Source of the DNA: Aureliella helgolandensis
Lineage (GTDB): Bacteria; Planctomycetota; Planctomycetia; Pirellulales; Pirellulaceae
Assembly: GCF_007752135.1 (NCBI RefSeq)
Contig: NZ_CP036298.1
Span: 1,178,001-1,242,000 of the forward strand
Length of the DNA stretch: 64,000 nt
Reading direction: 5' to 3'
The notes below the pieces were generated by a model. The model made no database searches and was not told the origin of the DNA. It saw only the letters and a list, made by a program, of their open reading frames with translations. Within the stretch, counting starts at the first letter, position 1; each line of letters begins with the position of its first letter. The position numbers and the translations under genes are program-made. Below, piece after piece: positions 19,201-28,272 of this stretch.

Positions 19201-20281
19201 GCCTCAGATGGAAACGATTGAGTACGTGGAACGCGAAACCTATGCCGTCGAAACCTTGATGGAAGTCAAGGAAGGTGACATTGAGCTGGATCAGATTGGT
19301 CGCAATACGTTGTTGCCGTGGCAGGCAGATGGAGAGCGTTGGCATACCCGTGACAGTGTGGATCGCGCAGGTCAACCGATTCGTTGGGAACGCGAGATTC
19401 TCAAGAAACTGGCTCAACGCATTGCTGACATCGAAGGCTTCGCGCCGATCAATTGGGATAACCGAAGCATTGTAGAGGTGAGTGGTCCGGTCAAGAGTCG
19501 AGGTTGGTTCCTGCACGCCATCACTGCGGAGACTTGGTTGTTGAAGCTCAAGTTTCGAGTGCCACGTCGGTCGTTCACGAAAGCTCAACTTGAATCCATC
19601 GTCGAGCTTCCCACGCTGAATCAGCTCGAAGAGGTCGAGATGTATGGCAACGAACCACGCGTCAAAGCCAAGGCGTCGGGGACATGGATGGAACTTGAAT
19701 TGCGTCCTTACACGCTTGATGAAATCGATACCGCCAAGTTCTGGAAATGGTTGGAAGATGCAAGTTCCGCTTTTCTCGGGAAGACTGCTCCGGTGCCAGA
19801 AGCTACTGAGAGTAGTGATCCTAAGAACCATAGTCCCTGGAAAGTCTTGAAGCAGCGTTGGCACGCACTCCGTAAGGGGTTTCCCCCAGGCAGAACCATT
19901 GTGTGGCCCGCAGAAACTCTGAGCGTCTTTATTCAAGCGGTGCATCAGGCGGCTGGCGGAGGCCGTTGGCGATGGGACGAGCAATCGACTGCGCGGTATT
20001 TGCTGCCTGGGATGAATGAGCCTTGGATTGTGTTGCATACGAAACGGCCAGAGGGGCTGATTGCTGTACTCAATGGGCCCGTTGGCTATCAAGCGGGTGA
20101 TCTCAAGGATTCGTTGCCAATGCCAGTGCAGGTCACGAATCGCGGCGAAGGGGAAGAGCAGCTCCAGATCGCCTTTACCGAGTTGCAGCAACCGCGAGAT
20201 GCGTCCGTTCGCAAGCTATTGTCGACTCACAAAAGCTTCGTGAGCCAGGCTCAAGTGGGCAGCAAAAAAATAGGATCTTGA
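13268..20281 (+). CDS. uvrA: Tandem-duplicated UvrA (excinuclease subunit A) with C-terminal extension
   Basis: Damage-recognition ATPase of nucleotide excision repair, here two complete UvrA units in one 2337-residue chain. Unit 1 covers about residues 1-985 and unit 2 about 1015-1975. Each unit has two ABC ATPases: Walker A GxSGSGKSS/T at about 33, 692, 1044 and 1659, each with an LSGGExQR signature and DEP Walker B. Zinc-binding Cys clusters are kept in both units (CPKCG with CNVCEG and RCESCEGNG with CPVCEG; CRDCG with CNDCEG and RCEKCEGNG with CDSCHG). One chain could therefore mimic the usual UvrA dimer. Fused UvrA is known in Chlamydiae and planctomycetes. Residues about 1978-2337 form an extra region with no recognised family. 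Confidence 0.95.
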   Translation: MDNANIEVRGAREHNLQNVSISLPRNQLIVFTGVSGSGKSSMAFDTLYAEGQRRYLESLSSYARQFIGQLPKPNVDYIGGLSPAISISQKSTSSNPRSTVGTVTEIYDFLRVLYARVGTGFCAKCDVPITSQTVDQIVARLQGLTESNEYMMLAPVVRGQKGEHRDLFETLQRQGYARARIDGTVMRVTEAPQLQRQQKHDIEVVVAKFSPQETPRTSLADSVHESLKLGENTLIVIPWSEEKKPEAGEESEAAETEDAPPVKSRRGRRRAGQATDELIMSSEYACPKCGTSTLPPTPQMLSFNSPSGMCNVCEGLGRQFTFSPELLIPEPTKSIRRGAIELLGGWNDLGRWQRHQLMSVSESIEKEYGLEAGESLTQPWQDLAPEVQKEWLYGTGERHITFTWRGGSKPMKYGGAFEGVVSQLMEQYRNAKSSSGRKRFEKYMEKRHCGACGGMRLHKQARQIRLESTAKLDGVPQWLNLPELCDLPIDRCREFLAAVELGEIEKRIASEAVREVLNRLQFLLNVGLDYLTIGRSAPTLSGGEAQRIRLASQIGSGLVGVLYVLDEPSIGLHPRDNDRLIDSLKALRDQGNSLLVVEHDEDTMRAADLILDFGPGPGVRGGEIVSCGDLGSLAASERSLTGRFLSGAETIPVPETRRPGNGDLIRIVGATQNNLKNVSVDLPLGKLVCVTGVSGSGKSSLINDILVPVLRRKLHAAEDMPGAHESVEGVEHLDKVIAIDQSPIGRTPRSNPATYVKVFDEIRNLFVGLTEAKRRGYQPGRFSFNVSGGRCESCEGNGSNKLEMDFLADLWVKCPVCEGKRYNHETLQVKFKEKSIADILEMDIQQALALFENVPKIAEKLQTLHDVGLDYIKLGQPSPTLSGGEAQRIKLAKELARKDTGRTLYLLDEPTTGLHFHDIRLLLKVLQDLVERGNTVLVIEHNLDIIKAADWLVDIGPEGGQAGGQVVFAGVPEDIVKVKESYTGVSLARHLAAVPISAKDKKPANERRSTVNAPTGITIQGAQEHNLKDVSLVIPHHSLSVFCGPSGSGKSSMAMDTVYAEGQRRYVESLSSYARQFVGQMPKPKVQKIEGLAPAIAIEQKSVAHNPRSTVGTVTEIYDYLRVLMARLGEPHCPTCDKPVANQTADDITNHLLGHEEGTRLMITSPLRWQPNHDPENLWADLRTSGLVRVRVNGRTYSLDEPPQLSSTISYDLEAVVDRITVSQANRSRIAESVELALSLGGGNLLAVEPREDQEEIHWLATRHSQHLACRDCGYSLQVLTPHSFSFNSPLGWCNDCEGLGTQTGTSPALLLDPTLTLRQGAIKMWPALDETSQSENVVTELAGPMLETFCRAVGISLDVPVEKLTAGQRRTLLNGTGERWFEIETSKNVRFEFQWKGLFPALEYAAKLSPQLRTKLNPYVAEVACSACDGSRLNADAAAAKFRGLTIGDYTQGTLSWLRDQLSSWKLTKREQQIAGELVRELLARTEFLLDVGLNYLSLSRPANTLSGGESQRIRLSSQLGSGLCGVLYVLDEPTIGLHPRDNLRLIGALKKLRDIGNTLIVVEHDRDVIESSDGVFDFGPAAGRFGGELVASGSPQRVALQPKSVTGPFLSDARTIPVPQTRRTQDRGWIRLRGARANNLHNVSVDFPLGRMTVVTGPSGSGKSTLINEVLFPGISKVLSKQATKKSAYESIEGVKLVDKVIRVDQSPIGSNPSSTPATYTGVFDLIRQLYSQLPEARALGYTPRQFSFNVPGGRCEKCEGNGQIRIEMHFLPDVWVECDSCHGRRFNEDTLSVQYHGFSIHDILEMQIGQSLEVFSNIPKIRRILQTLVDVGLDYISLGQSAPTLSGGEAQRVKLAAELSRPDTGKTFYLLDEPTTGLHFVDIIKLLEVLQRLVDLGNTVLVIEHNLDVIKAADWVLDLGPEAGSEGGKLVFAGTPEGLVEHAAAALKASKKRRSKKGEPASEELLRSYTGEAMAPQMETIEYVERETYAVETLMEVKEGDIELDQIGRNTLLPWQADGERWHTRDSVDRAGQPIRWEREILKKLAQRIADIEGFAPINWDNRSIVEVSGPVKSRGWFLHAITAETWLLKLKFRVPRRSFTKAQLESIVELPTLNQLEEVEMYGNEPRVKAKASGTWMELELRPYTLDEIDTAKFWKWLEDASSAFLGKTAPVPEATESSDPKNHSPWKVLKQRWHALRKGFPPGRTIVWPAETLSVFIQAVHQAAGGGRWRWDEQSTARYLLPGMNEPWIVLHTKRPEGLIAVLNGPVGYQAGDLKDSLPMPVQVTNRGEGEEQLQIAFTELQQPRDASVRKLLSTHKSFVSQAQVGSKKIGS

Positions 20282-20881
20282 TCCAATCGAAACGCTCGGG
20301 TTGCTTCAGCGGCAAGCTTGGCGTAGCGAAGGCTGGTCCAGAGTAATCCGCTCGGAGCTGAGCTGAGCTGAGCGAGCTGAGCTGAGCGAGCTGAGCTGAG
20401 CGAGGCGGGAGAGCCAGTTCCGGCCACTTCCGTGGCAGGCTGGAAGCTTGTGAACAGGACGAATCGTACGAAACAGGCTTGCGTGGTCCGACCACTTTCA
20501 TGGATGGGGAGAGTGCGCGAGCTGAGATTGTCGGCTGTTGGTGCGGCAAGCTAGGGATGGCTGCCTCCAGCACAACGACTCTACCGCAGCTACTTCGATC
20601 CTCAAATTTCTACCGGGTCCGATCCATTGCTCGCATTTTCACTCCCGCGCTCCGTATAATGTGTTTGGCAGGCTAGGGCAACTTTCAGAGGATTTCTTAA
20701 AGCTTGGTCGCACCAGCTTGTCGAATCAGATGCTTTTCGTTTGCGCCAGGTTGGGTAAGCCGACATGTTGGGGAGTTGGGATTCGCTTGTGCCTTGGGCA
20801 CGCGACGAGCTGACTTTGCACCAAGCCGTAAGTGTCCACGAATGCTGTTATTCCAATTCATCTAACCGAAATAATCTAGCA
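20282..20881. other. Intergenic region after uvrA with short tandem repeats
   Basis: About 600 bases with no supported gene. It contains the AGCTG-based repeat at 20356-20402 and a perfect TATAAT at 20655-20660, about 220 bases before the lipoprotein start; no matching -35 hexamer at 16-18 bases is seen, so promoter assignment is weak. Confidence 0.4.
20356..20402. repeat. Short tandem repeat, AGCTGAGCTGAGCG unit
   Basis: Three consecutive copies of a 14-base unit, each built from AGCTG pentamers; the first copy has one extra pentamer. It lies about 75 bases after the uvrA stop and is non-coding. Such pentamer repeats expand and contract by slippage. Confidence 0.85.
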
Positions 20882-21358
20882 ATGAGATTCCAGCTGTTTC
20901 GTCTCTTCGTAATGAGTTGTTCACTCGCAAGCCTGGTGGCCTGTGCCCCGGAATCGGGGCCCCCTGCCTCTGCCGAACCTGAGGATGCGGCAACGGAACA
21001 GTCGGCAGCGATGCCGAACGGTCCTCCCGTAATTCAGGCTCAACAAGCGCTGGCGGGAGTCGGTAAGAGAGGGCAGAGTCTGAAGAATGAATCGGGCATT
21101 GCCAAGATTATCACTGGTCCAGCCTCCGCGCTGTTCAACGTCGAGCAGAAGGCCGTGCTGGAGTTTCAAATCCCCCCCGCCATTAATATGTTTAAGGCGA
21201 CTGAGGGACGTTTCCCAAATTCTCATGAAGAATTCATGCAGAAAATTGTAAAAGCCAACAGCCTCCAGTTGCCTGAATTGCCAGAAGGGGCCGTCTACAA
21301 GTTCAATTCGGAAAAGGGAGAACTTTGGGTTTACCCTGAGGATCAAGTACCAGAGTGA
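20882..21358 (+). CDS. Small lipoprotein of unknown function
   Basis: 158-residue protein. MRFQLFRLFVMSCSLASLVAC is a lipoprotein signal with the lipobox LVAC, so the mature protein starts at Cys21 and is anchored in a membrane. The next 30 residues are Pro/Ala/Glu-rich linker. The rest is a small soluble domain ending KFNSEKGELWVYPED. The segment NMFKATEGRFPNSHEEFMQKI resembles a pattern seen in many planctomycete secreted proteins related to pilin-like tails, but no family is assigned. ATG 20882 gives the signal peptide directly; longer open frame upstream (to 20765) is not supported. Confidence 0.75.
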   Translation: MRFQLFRLFVMSCSLASLVACAPESGPPASAEPEDAATEQSAAMPNGPPVIQAQQALAGVGKRGQSLKNESGIAKIITGPASALFNVEQKAVLEFQIPPAINMFKATEGRFPNSHEEFMQKIVKANSLQLPELPEGAVYKFNSEKGELWVYPEDQVPE

Positions 21359-21413
21359 ACTCGCGTGCTCACTGTTCTGAGGTGTGTCTCAATTGTCTAG
21401 GGAGATGAAGGTT

Positions 21414-21953
21414 ATGTTGCGTTATCTATTTCTGTGTACAGCGGTACTGGGGTGGCTGCTCAGCGACGAGGGGAGCCTCCGAGCGCAAGAAACCGCTCCC
21501 GTCGTCAGCCAAACGGGTGCAAGACCTCTTGGGGTGGTTACGGATAAGACGCTGATCGATGATGTTGATTCTCAGCAGATGAGATTTGAGAAGTTTTCCA
21601 AGCTACTGACAGGCACGAAGTTGGTAGGGCACTTTACCATCGATGGGAAACCGTTGGACGAACTCAAGCAGGAAACCTACCTGATTTCTTCGGTGGAAAA
21701 ATTAGAGGAGGGGGACAAGTGGGTTGTGAACGCACAAATTAAGTACGGTCAGTATGACTTAACCGTACCGGTGCCACTGGATGTGAAGTGGGCCGGCAGT
21801 ACACCCGTGATGGTGTTGGACAATATCGCCATCCCGACGCTGGGGACATTTTCAGCGCGAGTCTTGTTTCACGGTGACAAATACACCGGTACTTGGCAGC
21901 ATGACCAAGTGGGGGGGCACCTCTTTGGACGGCTCGAGTTTGCCGAAAAATAG
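21414..21953 (+). CDS. Secreted protein of unknown function
   Basis: About 179 residues. MLRYLFLCTAVLGWLLSDEG is followed by a small-residue cleavage region near AQE, giving an exported protein. The mature part is a compact beta-rich domain (TKLVGHFTIDGKPLDELKQE, then YLISSVEKLEEGDKWVVNAQ), ending GTWQHDQVGGHLFGRLEF. The Gly/Trp and hydrophobic alternation suggests a beta-sandwich. I do not recognise the family. ATG 21414 is preferred because AGGGAG lies nine bases upstream; ATG 21405 abuts that site. It lies 55 bases after the lipoprotein gene and may share its transcript. Confidence 0.72.
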   Translation: MLRYLFLCTAVLGWLLSDEGSLRAQETAPVVSQTGARPLGVVTDKTLIDDVDSQQMRFEKFSKLLTGTKLVGHFTIDGKPLDELKQETYLISSVEKLEEGDKWVVNAQIKYGQYDLTVPVPLDVKWAGSTPVMVLDNIAIPTLGTFSARVLFHGDKYTGTWQHDQVGGHLFGRLEFAEK

Positions 21954-22125
21954 CGTTTGTTAAGAAAGAAATCGTGACACTGGGGGAAGTTATCTCCAGC
22001 ATTGATTTCATAGCCCAAGACGGTGGCATGCATGCCCCGGAAAATGGTTTGAAAGCAGCCAACCGTGTTCGGGCCCTGGGCAACTTCCACCACTTCGCTT
22101 CCGAAGTGTGTTGGGAGGCTGTCCG

Positions 22126-23112
22126 ATGCAGCAAATTGTAGAATTCGTAGAGGGAGCTTTCGCGATCGATACCGACTGTCCAATCCAAGAGGAACGCCAG
22201 CAATTTTACTCCGATGTATTGCTGGGGTTGGCAAGCCCTTCGAAATACATCAGTAGCAAGTATTTGTACGACGCGCAGGGGTCGGCGCTGTTTGATCAGA
22301 TCTGCGAGGTCGAAGAGTATTACCCCACTCGTACCGAACGCCTCATCATGTCGCAGTACACTAGCCAAATGGCTGATTGCATTGGGACGCAGGCGGTGTT
22401 GGTGGAATTAGGAAGTGGTAGCAGTATTAAAACTCGCGTGCTGCTTGATAGCCTGAAGCAGCCCCGCGCCTACGTGCCAGTTGATGTCTCCCGGGAGCAT
22501 TTACTGCAGACCGTAGAAGGGTTGGAGCGGGATTACCCCGGCTTGCAAGTCCAGCCCATCGTGGCCGATTTTACTCAGCAATTCGAGCTTCCCGATTCAA
22601 TCGCGGAGGAGAACGTGACCGTTTTCTTTCCCGGTTCAACTATCGGTAATTTAAGTGCCCTCGATGCCCAACGCTTGCTCCATCAATTGACGAAATTGCA
22701 GCACCGCCGACTGGGATTGCTCATCGGCTTTGACCTGGTGAAGGACGTACGCGTTTTGGAAGCCGCGTATAACGATGCCGCTGCAGTCTCCGACGCATTT
22801 ACTCTCAATGTTCTGCACCGCATCAATCGCGAATTGGGAGGCAGTTTTGATGTCAAGCAGTTCGAACACCACGCGTTCTTTAATCCCGAGTTTTCAAGGA
22901 TCGAGATTTATCTGGTCAGCCTGTGTGAGCAGTCGGTGCAGGTCGGTGATCGCGTGTTTCAGCTGGGGGAAGGCGAACGGATCTTAACCGAATATTCCCA
23001 CAAGTATTCCGTCGAACAGTTCTCCGAAATGGCAACGACGGCGGGATTCGAAATGCAACACGTTTGGACCGACTCGCAAGACTATTTTGCCGTTGCTTAT
23101 CTCGAAGCCTAA
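22126..23112 (+). CDS. egtD: L-histidine N-alpha-methyltransferase EgtD
   Basis: Trimethylates histidine with three SAM molecules to give hercynine, the first step of ergothioneine synthesis. Diagnostic segments are present: YLYDAQGSALFDQICEVEEYY with Y-PTRTE (substrate pocket), ELGSGSSIKTR (SAM loop), VPVDVS and FFPGSTIGNL. At 328 residues it matches the family. Start ATG 22126 has GGGAGG eight bases upstream; the frame is open 18 bases further. The egtB gene follows at 28 bases, giving a two-gene pathway unit. Confidence 0.93.
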   Translation: MQQIVEFVEGAFAIDTDCPIQEERQQFYSDVLLGLASPSKYISSKYLYDAQGSALFDQICEVEEYYPTRTERLIMSQYTSQMADCIGTQAVLVELGSGSSIKTRVLLDSLKQPRAYVPVDVSREHLLQTVEGLERDYPGLQVQPIVADFTQQFELPDSIAEENVTVFFPGSTIGNLSALDAQRLLHQLTKLQHRRLGLLIGFDLVKDVRVLEAAYNDAAAVSDAFTLNVLHRINRELGGSFDVKQFEHHAFFNPEFSRIEIYLVSLCEQSVQVGDRVFQLGEGERILTEYSHKYSVEQFSEMATTAGFEMQHVWTDSQDYFAVAYLEA

Positions 23113-23140
23113 TTGTTTTATCCCCCTCAGGCCGGTACCC

Positions 23141-24514
23141 GTGACAGCTACGCCTCACAGCTCTCTTCAAATCGATGCGCCGCAAGCGAGTGGTGACCAG
23201 CCACCGTCTGCGAGCAAGTGTTTCGGCGAACAATTTCAGCGCATCCGCCAGTTGAGCCTGGAAATTGCCGCTCCTCTGTCGGTCGAGGACTGCGCCATGC
23301 AGTCGATGCCTGATGTGAGTCCCACCCGCTGGCATCTGGCTCACACGACTTGGTTCTTTGAGACCTTTCTACTCAAGTCGACCAGCGGCTATCAAGCATT
23401 CGACGATAGTTTCGAATACCTGTTTAACTCTTACTACAATGCCATCGGGCAGCAGTTTCCTCGCCATCGTCGAGGCCAGATTTCCCGTCCTGGTTTGTCT
23501 CAGACGATCGACTATCGAACGTATGTTGATGAACGCGTGGTGCAATTGCTCACGAGCGGCTCAACCCTGACACCCGAACAGGAAACGATCCTGGAGCTAG
23601 GCTTGCAGCACGAGCAGCAGCACCAAGAGTTGATGTTGACCGACATTAAGCATGTGCTGTTCCATAATCCACTTTACCCAGCCTACAATTCTGCCTCTGT
23701 GGGGCCGGAGGCGGGGGAGTTGCCGTGCCTGGAAAGTGCGAATTCAATGGAATGGTTGGAGTTTCCAGAGCATGTTGCTGAAATAGGGTTTCAGCATAAT
23801 GGGCTTCAGCACAATGGGTTTAGCTTTGACAATGAAATGCCACGGCACCGGACTCTGCTGCTGTCTCACGCGTTGTCCAAGCGGTTGGTGACGAACGCAG
23901 AGTATGTGCGGTTTATCGAGGATGGTGGATACCGCCGTCCGGAATTATGGTTATCTCTGGGCTGGAGTACCGTCCAAGAACAGCAATGGGATGCTCCCTT
24001 GTACTGGTTGCGCGACGCTGGCGAATGGCAGCAGTATCGCATGGATGGAGTTCATGCGATGGACTGGCAGGCTCCGGTGTGCCACGTCAGTTATTTTGAA
24101 GCTGACGCCTACGCCCGCTGGAGTGGCCATCGTCTGCCGACCGAGTTCGAGTGGGAGGCTGCCACGGTAGCCAATGCTGCTTCAAACGCGAAAGCTTCCG
24201 AGACAGCGAGGCGCTTTGCAGATCAATTGATAGCCGCTGGGCAGGTTGTCCATCCGCGGGCAGAGGGACCGAGTCAATCCGCCAATTGGATGGGCAACGT
24301 GTGGCAATGGACGAGCAGCCAGTACACGGCCTATCCTGGATACCAACCTACCTCTGGAGCGTTAGGTGAGTACAACGGCAAGTTCATGTGCAATCAATTC
24401 GTGCTCCGCGGCGGGTCGTGTGCAACCTCGTCCGACCATATTCGTCCGACCTACCGGAACTTCTTTCCGCCCGATGCACGCTGGCAATTTTCAGGGATCC
24501 GCCTGGCTCGCTAG
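23141..24514 (+). CDS. egtB: Ergothioneine biosynthesis iron oxygenase EgtB
   Basis: Non-haem iron sulfoxide synthase joining hercynine to a thiol (cysteine or gamma-glutamylcysteine) using O2. The N-terminal DinB-like bundle holds the iron ligands in HLAHTTWFFE and HEQQHQELMLTD; the C-terminal FGE-sulfatase-type domain shows NAEYVRFIEDGGY, CHVSYFEADAYARW, GHRLPTEFEWE, GNVWQWTSS and FVLRGGSC. Length about 458 residues is normal. The start is probably GTG 23141, since the open frame further upstream overlaps the end of egtD; a stronger ribosome site is not visible. The thiol substrate class cannot be decided by eye. No egtC or egtE lies next to it. Confidence 0.9.
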   Translation: MTATPHSSLQIDAPQASGDQPPSASKCFGEQFQRIRQLSLEIAAPLSVEDCAMQSMPDVSPTRWHLAHTTWFFETFLLKSTSGYQAFDDSFEYLFNSYYNAIGQQFPRHRRGQISRPGLSQTIDYRTYVDERVVQLLTSGSTLTPEQETILELGLQHEQQHQELMLTDIKHVLFHNPLYPAYNSASVGPEAGELPCLESANSMEWLEFPEHVAEIGFQHNGLQHNGFSFDNEMPRHRTLLLSHALSKRLVTNAEYVRFIEDGGYRRPELWLSLGWSTVQEQQWDAPLYWLRDAGEWQQYRMDGVHAMDWQAPVCHVSYFEADAYARWSGHRLPTEFEWEAATVANAASNAKASETARRFADQLIAAGQVVHPRAEGPSQSANWMGNVWQWTSSQYTAYPGYQPTSGALGEYNGKFMCNQFVLRGGSCATSSDHIRPTYRNFFPPDARWQFSGIRLAR

Positions 24515-24907
24515 ATGAGGGCACAAGCTTCCTCGGTCTGCCACCCGGCGAAGAGGGAGGAGCAGGTTCGGGCGGTAGTGAATATTCAGGATGATTGGAG
24601 AGTGTCGCCACGGGAATACGTACGCGGTGCCCCGGTTTGCATCCGGCTCGGGGCGTCCCGTGTGGACTACGCCAGTAAAACGTTGCTCGCGCTGTCGTCC
24701 AATGGTAGACTCAGAACTAATGTCGCTCGATTGCATTAAATTGACTTGCTATTCAGTCCCGCGAGGCACGACGCACTCACGCCCACTACGGCCCATGCGT
24801 TACGGCCCCAGGCGATTGCGAGTCCGTTCCTTATTGCCGATCAGTGATCCATACTTCCCCGGGTGCTGTAATCCGAGTGCGCGCCCTAACCTGTCCGTGG
24901 AGTGTTT
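24515..24907. other. Intergenic region between egtB and a small membrane protein
   Basis: About 390 bases. Several open frames cross it (for example from 24515), but none has a recognised motif, signal peptide or clear ribosome site. No repeat or hairpin stands out. Confidence 0.35.
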
Positions 24908-25252
24908 ATGCAGGCACGTCCTCGAATATCGATTCGTAGAATCTTGTTGGGCACGGTGCTGACAGCGATACCGATCTCCTACTTTGGCATCGTGGGCGGT
25001 AGCGGAATCGTGATCTCAACAGCTATTGCAATCCCACTGCTGATCATCTGTCTGATCGCTGATCAAAGCCAAGTTGAATCGATGATCGGCATTTTCGCGT
25101 GCGCCGCTTTGGGATGGTTCGCTGGTTCTCTACTACCATCGATGGGGATTCGTGAATTTCAATTAAACAGCACCTCTTGTGCTGGAGTTGGATGTGTCCT
25201 TGGCCTGGTATGGAGTGAATCACTCTATGCTCGCAAGCGACAGGAATCTTAA
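24908..25252 (+). CDS. Small membrane protein of unknown function
   Basis: 114 residues with about three predicted membrane helices: ILLGTVLTAIPISYFGIVGG, then ISTAIAIPLLIICLIA, and MIGIFACAALGWFAGSLLP, with a basic N-terminus (QARPRISIRR) and basic tail (YARKRQ). This topology suggests an inner-membrane protein. ATG 24908 has GGAG five bases upstream. It does not resemble any family I know. Convergent with the ribosomal cluster. Confidence 0.6.
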   Translation: MQARPRISIRRILLGTVLTAIPISYFGIVGGSGIVISTAIAIPLLIICLIADQSQVESMIGIFACAALGWFAGSLLPSMGIREFQLNSTSCAGVGCVLGLVWSESLYARKRQES

Positions 25253-25703
25253 GCCAGCACTTGGCAGACGCAGACCGTGAGAGAAGATCCTGTGCCTACC
25301 GTGCAATGCGCTCCGTTTTGTACCTCTGTGCACCCCAGGCTAGGATTAGCTCCGGGAACGAGCAGCGTGTCGTTTATCCGCGGGAATGAAGATGCCGTCG
25401 GTATTGAGCGGATGGAATCCTGAGGAGGCTGGCTAGCTAGACAAGGCTCTCAGCGGGATTGAGTGTGGTCCACACGCAACGGGCTGGCTACCTCGAGACC
25501 GCTCGGCTTAGGAGTTGAACACAGCCCTTTGAGTTCGTCTCAGTACCGTTGACTTGCCGAGAAGCATTGGCTATGCGGACAGCAAGGTTCGGCCCTACTG
25601 CTCAGCAAAGGCGCACGAAAAAAACCTTGATTGCTTAACTGCAACCAAGGCTTTAGGATGTTTTGAACCCTGTAATCGGGCAAGTTAGCGCGATGGCTGA
25701 CTT
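25253..25703. other. Intergenic region between convergent genes
   Basis: About 450 bases between the small membrane protein and rpmG. It holds the terminator of the ribosomal cluster at 25618-25650. The rest shows no gene, tRNA-like T-loop or repeat. Confidence 0.45.
25618..25650 (-). terminator. Intrinsic terminator of the S10-rpmG cluster
   Basis: On the minus strand CCTTGGTTGC and GCAATCAAGG form a 10-bp stem (one G-T wobble) around a six-base loop, followed by seven T. It starts 54 bases after the rpmG stop, so it marks the end of the long ribosomal transcript. Confidence 0.88.
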
Positions 25704-25865
25704 TTACTTCTTCTTCTCGACGTGAATCGTGTGCTTGCGCAGGCGTGGGCAAAACTTCTTGATGCGAAGCTTCTCGCCACCTGTTCGACGTCGGAGGGTG
25801 TAGTTGTATTCACCGCTCTCTTCGCACACGAGATGAACAATTTCTCTCTTCTTACCCTTGGCCAT
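25704..25865 (-). CDS. rpmG: 50S ribosomal protein L33
   Basis: 53 residues, MAKGKKREIVHLVCEESGEY at the start and KKFCPRLRKHTIHVEKKK at the end, clear L33. The zinc ribbon is partly lost: Cys14 is kept but the second Cys of the first knuckle is Ser (CEES), and one Cys remains in the second (CPRL). Its place at the end of the S10-alpha cluster, after rplQ, is unusual; rpmG is more often beside rpmB or secE. Confidence 0.93.
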   Translation of the reverse strand: MAKGKKREIVHLVCEESGEYNYTLRRRTGGEKLRIKKFCPRLRKHTIHVEKKK

Positions 25866-25952
25866 TGCAGCACTCTTTCGATTCTTCTCGGACTAACTCG
25901 ATCTTCGTGTATTGGAGACGGTTTTCTCGACGTGAGCTGGGGGCTCAATCGC

Positions 25953-26576
25953 CTAGTTTGCGTCGCTGGACTCTGGAGCTGACTCGGTTTCTGCAGCAGG
26001 AGCTGTTTCGCCACCGAAGTCAGGCTTTTCGCTGCGAGCGATCACGCGATCATTCTTGCCCACAAACTCCAAGATGGCGCGAGTACCGGCATCACCGAGT
26101 CGTGGAGTCGCCAAACGCATGATACGGGTGTAACCACCCGGGCGATCGGCGAAGCGGTCGGCCAAATCGTTGCACAGGATCGATACCGCCAGTTTATCAC
26201 GCAGCATTTGAAACAGGCGACGTCGAGCGGTGACCGAAGCAGCATTGGCTGCAACCCACTGGCCGTACTTCTCACTCTTGCGCCAGCTCTTCCACTCGTC
26301 GGAATTGCGTTCAGCTTGAGTGCCGAATTCGGCCGCAGCAGCTAATTCTGCGACGCGTCCCTTGCGGGCAATGGTGATGCATTTCTCGACCATGGGACGC
26401 ACTTCCTTGGCCTTCGCCAGGGTTGTGATAATCCGTCCCTTGACCTTAGGTGCGTTCGCTTCCAGCTCCGAATCAGGACGCTCGGTTAATACGAGCGCCG
26501 TGGTGAGGCTTTTCAGTAATGCTTTTCTGTGGCTCGGTGAACGACCGAGAACTCTACCGTGACGTTTGTGTCGCAT
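25953..26576 (-). CDS. rplQ: 50S ribosomal protein L17, enlarged
   Basis: MRHKRHGRVLGRSPSHRKAL and the VKGRIITTLAKAKEVRPMVE segment identify L17, a protein near the peptide exit tunnel. At 207 residues it is about 80 longer than E. coli L17. The extra sequence is an inserted stretch at about residues 83-120 (with DEWKSWRKSEKYGQW) and a Glu/Ala-rich C-terminal tail. The conserved end of the fold (GGYTRIMRLATPRLGDAGT) follows the insert. It follows rpoA, the normal order. Confidence 0.95.
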   Translation of the reverse strand: MRHKRHGRVLGRSPSHRKALLKSLTTALVLTERPDSELEANAPKVKGRIITTLAKAKEVRPMVEKCITIARKGRVAELAAAAEFGTQAERNSDEWKSWRKSEKYGQWVAANAASVTARRRLFQMLRDKLAVSILCNDLADRFADRPGGYTRIMRLATPRLGDAGTRAILEFVGKNDRVIARSEKPDFGGETAPAAETESAPESSDAN

Positions 26577-26612
26577 GGCGGTGAACCGTTAAGACGATAT
26601 GTGTATTGTGGT

Positions 26613-27605
26613 TTATCGAAAGGCTTGCGCAGATGGGAGACGCATGCCCAGGTGTAGGCCGAGTGTTGCGAGTTTATCGCGAACTTCGGTCAGTGTTGTT
26701 TCGCCGAAATTACGGATTTCAAGCAGTTGATCTTCGTTGCGCTGGACCAGCTCACGGATCGAATGGATCCCTTCGCTCTCCAGGCAATTCCCAGCCCGGA
26801 CACTCAGTCGCAGGTCGGCAACGGACATGTTCAGTTTGGCTTCCAACTGAGCTTCTGCTGATCCAGGACCACCGCGGGCGGTGGCGTGGACTTGCTTTCC
26901 AAGCTCGGTGTACTGAACGAATGGATTGAGGTGCTTGCGGAAAATCTTAGCCGCTTCCACGAGTGCCATTTCTGGCCCGATCGATCCGTCTGTCCAGACT
27001 TCTAGATTGAGTCGATCGTAGTTGGTCTTCTGACCAACGCGTGTCTCTTCGATTTCGTAGCGAACGCGGACAACGGGGCTGAACACCGCGTCGACGGGAA
27101 TGATGCCGATTTCGTGGTCTCTGGTGCTGTGCTCTGAGGAGGGAACGTAGCCACGACCGTTTTCGACGACCATCTCCATTACGAACGGGACGTCTTCGGT
27201 CAACGTCGCCAGCACATGGTGCTTGTTGATGATCTCCACGTCGCCATCGGTCTCAACGTCCGCACCGGTGATTACACCAGCGGTAGTGCGTTCTACCGTA
27301 ATGACGCGAGTCGAATCGCTGTGGTTCTTGACCACCAGGGCTTTAACGTTGAGCACGATATCGGTCATGTCTTCCAACACGCCGGGAATCGATGTGAACT
27401 CGTGCTGAGCACCGCGAACTTTGATTTGCGTAATGGCACTACCTTCCAAGCTGGACAGCAGTACTCGACGCAGGCTGTTGCCGACCGTCGTGCCGAAGCC
27501 GCGTTCGAAGGGTTCAGCCACGAACTTGCCATAGGTAGGCGATAGGGTGTGCTGATCTGCATGAACGGCACTAGGAAGCTCAAGTCCACGCCATTTGATA
27601 TGCAT
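26613..27605 (-). CDS. rpoA: RNA polymerase alpha subunit
   Basis: 330 residues. The N-terminal dimerisation domain shows [20 protein letters not shown] and [14 protein letters not shown]; the C-terminal domain that contacts UP elements and activators shows [39 protein letters not shown] and LGLHLG. Assembles as a dimer to nucleate beta and beta-prime binding. It lies between rpsK and rplQ; rpsD, which usually comes just before rpoA, is absent. Confidence 0.97.
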   Translation of the reverse strand: MHIKWRGLELPSAVHADQHTLSPTYGKFVAEPFERGFGTTVGNSLRRVLLSSLEGSAITQIKVRGAQHEFTSIPGVLEDMTDIVLNVKALVVKNHSDSTRVITVERTTAGVITGADVETDGDVEIINKHHVLATLTEDVPFVMEMVVENGRGYVPSSEHSTRDHEIGIIPVDAVFSPVVRVRYEIEETRVGQKTNYDRLNLEVWTDGSIGPEMALVEAAKIFRKHLNPFVQYTELGKQVHATARGGPGSAEAQLEAKLNMSVADLRLSVRAGNCLESEGIHSIRELVQRNEDQLLEIRNFGETTLTEVRDKLATLGLHLGMRLPSAQAFR

Positions 27606-27708
27606 GTTGTGATTCCTGAATAGTATGCGGTGTTGGGAAGCGAAAGCGGTAGTTGGGGCGAGCGACTAGATGGCGAGAATACCTTCTCGCCAGAGAGCCA
27701 ACCGGAGC

Positions 27709-28089
27709 CTACACGCGACGACGCTTACGGGGGCGGCAACCATTGTGAGGAATGGGAGTCACATCTTCGATGAACTTGACGGTCATGCCAGCAGTTTGCA
27801 GGGCGGTGATCGCACTTTCACGACCAGAGCCTGGACCCTTGACGCGAACTTCGAGCTCTTTGACTCCGAACTTGGCAGCCTTTTCAGCAGCTTGTTGCGC
27901 AGCGACTTGGCCGGCAAACGGAGTGCTCTTACGGCTTCCCTTAAAACCACAGGTACCGGAGCTTGCCCAGCATAGGGTGTCGCCTTTGGTATCGGTGATC
28001 GTAACGGTCGTGTTATTGAACGAAGAACGGATGTGGGCAATACCCATTGCCACGTTACGACGTTGTTTGCGACGTTTAACCTTCGCCAC
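27709..28089 (-). CDS. rpsK: 30S ribosomal protein S11
   Basis: 126 residues; [40 protein letters not shown] and the C-terminal [18 protein letters not shown] are diagnostic. S11 forms part of the 30S platform near the mRNA exit. Follows rpsM after a gap of about 180 bases that contains no rpmJ. Confidence 0.97.
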   Translation of the reverse strand: MAKVKRRKQRRNVAMGIAHIRSSFNNTTVTITDTKGDTLCWASSGTCGFKGSRKSTPFAGQVAAQQAAEKAAKFGVKELEVRVKGPGSGRESAITALQTAGMTVKFIEDVTPIPHNGCRPRKRRRV

Positions 28090-28272
28090 TGCAAAACCTC
28101 TTCAGCACAAACTGACTAATTCGAAATTGAATCTAAACTGCCCGCGGCAGCGATTGATGTTCTCTCACCAGGGCAGTGCATCCTAAATGCAAACCCCGCG
28201 TTGGGCAGCGCCCACCAGTCTCCACAACCTCGCATGAGCCCCCATTGCCGGAGACTCACAGGTGCGGTTGGA

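Noticed and set aside
19115-20191. 358-codon minus-strand frame opposite the end of uvrA
   Set aside because: Antisense shadow; no family features, while the plus strand continues the UvrA frame without interruption.
25560-25690. Possible tRNA near the end of the ribosomal cluster
   Set aside because: The GGTTCG at 25585 is not flanked by acceptor or anticodon stems; the only structure is the terminator hairpin.
28090-28272. Searched for rpmJ (L36) between rpsM and rpsK
   Set aside because: No frame with the CxxC-CxxxxH pattern and basic composition of L36 on the minus strand.
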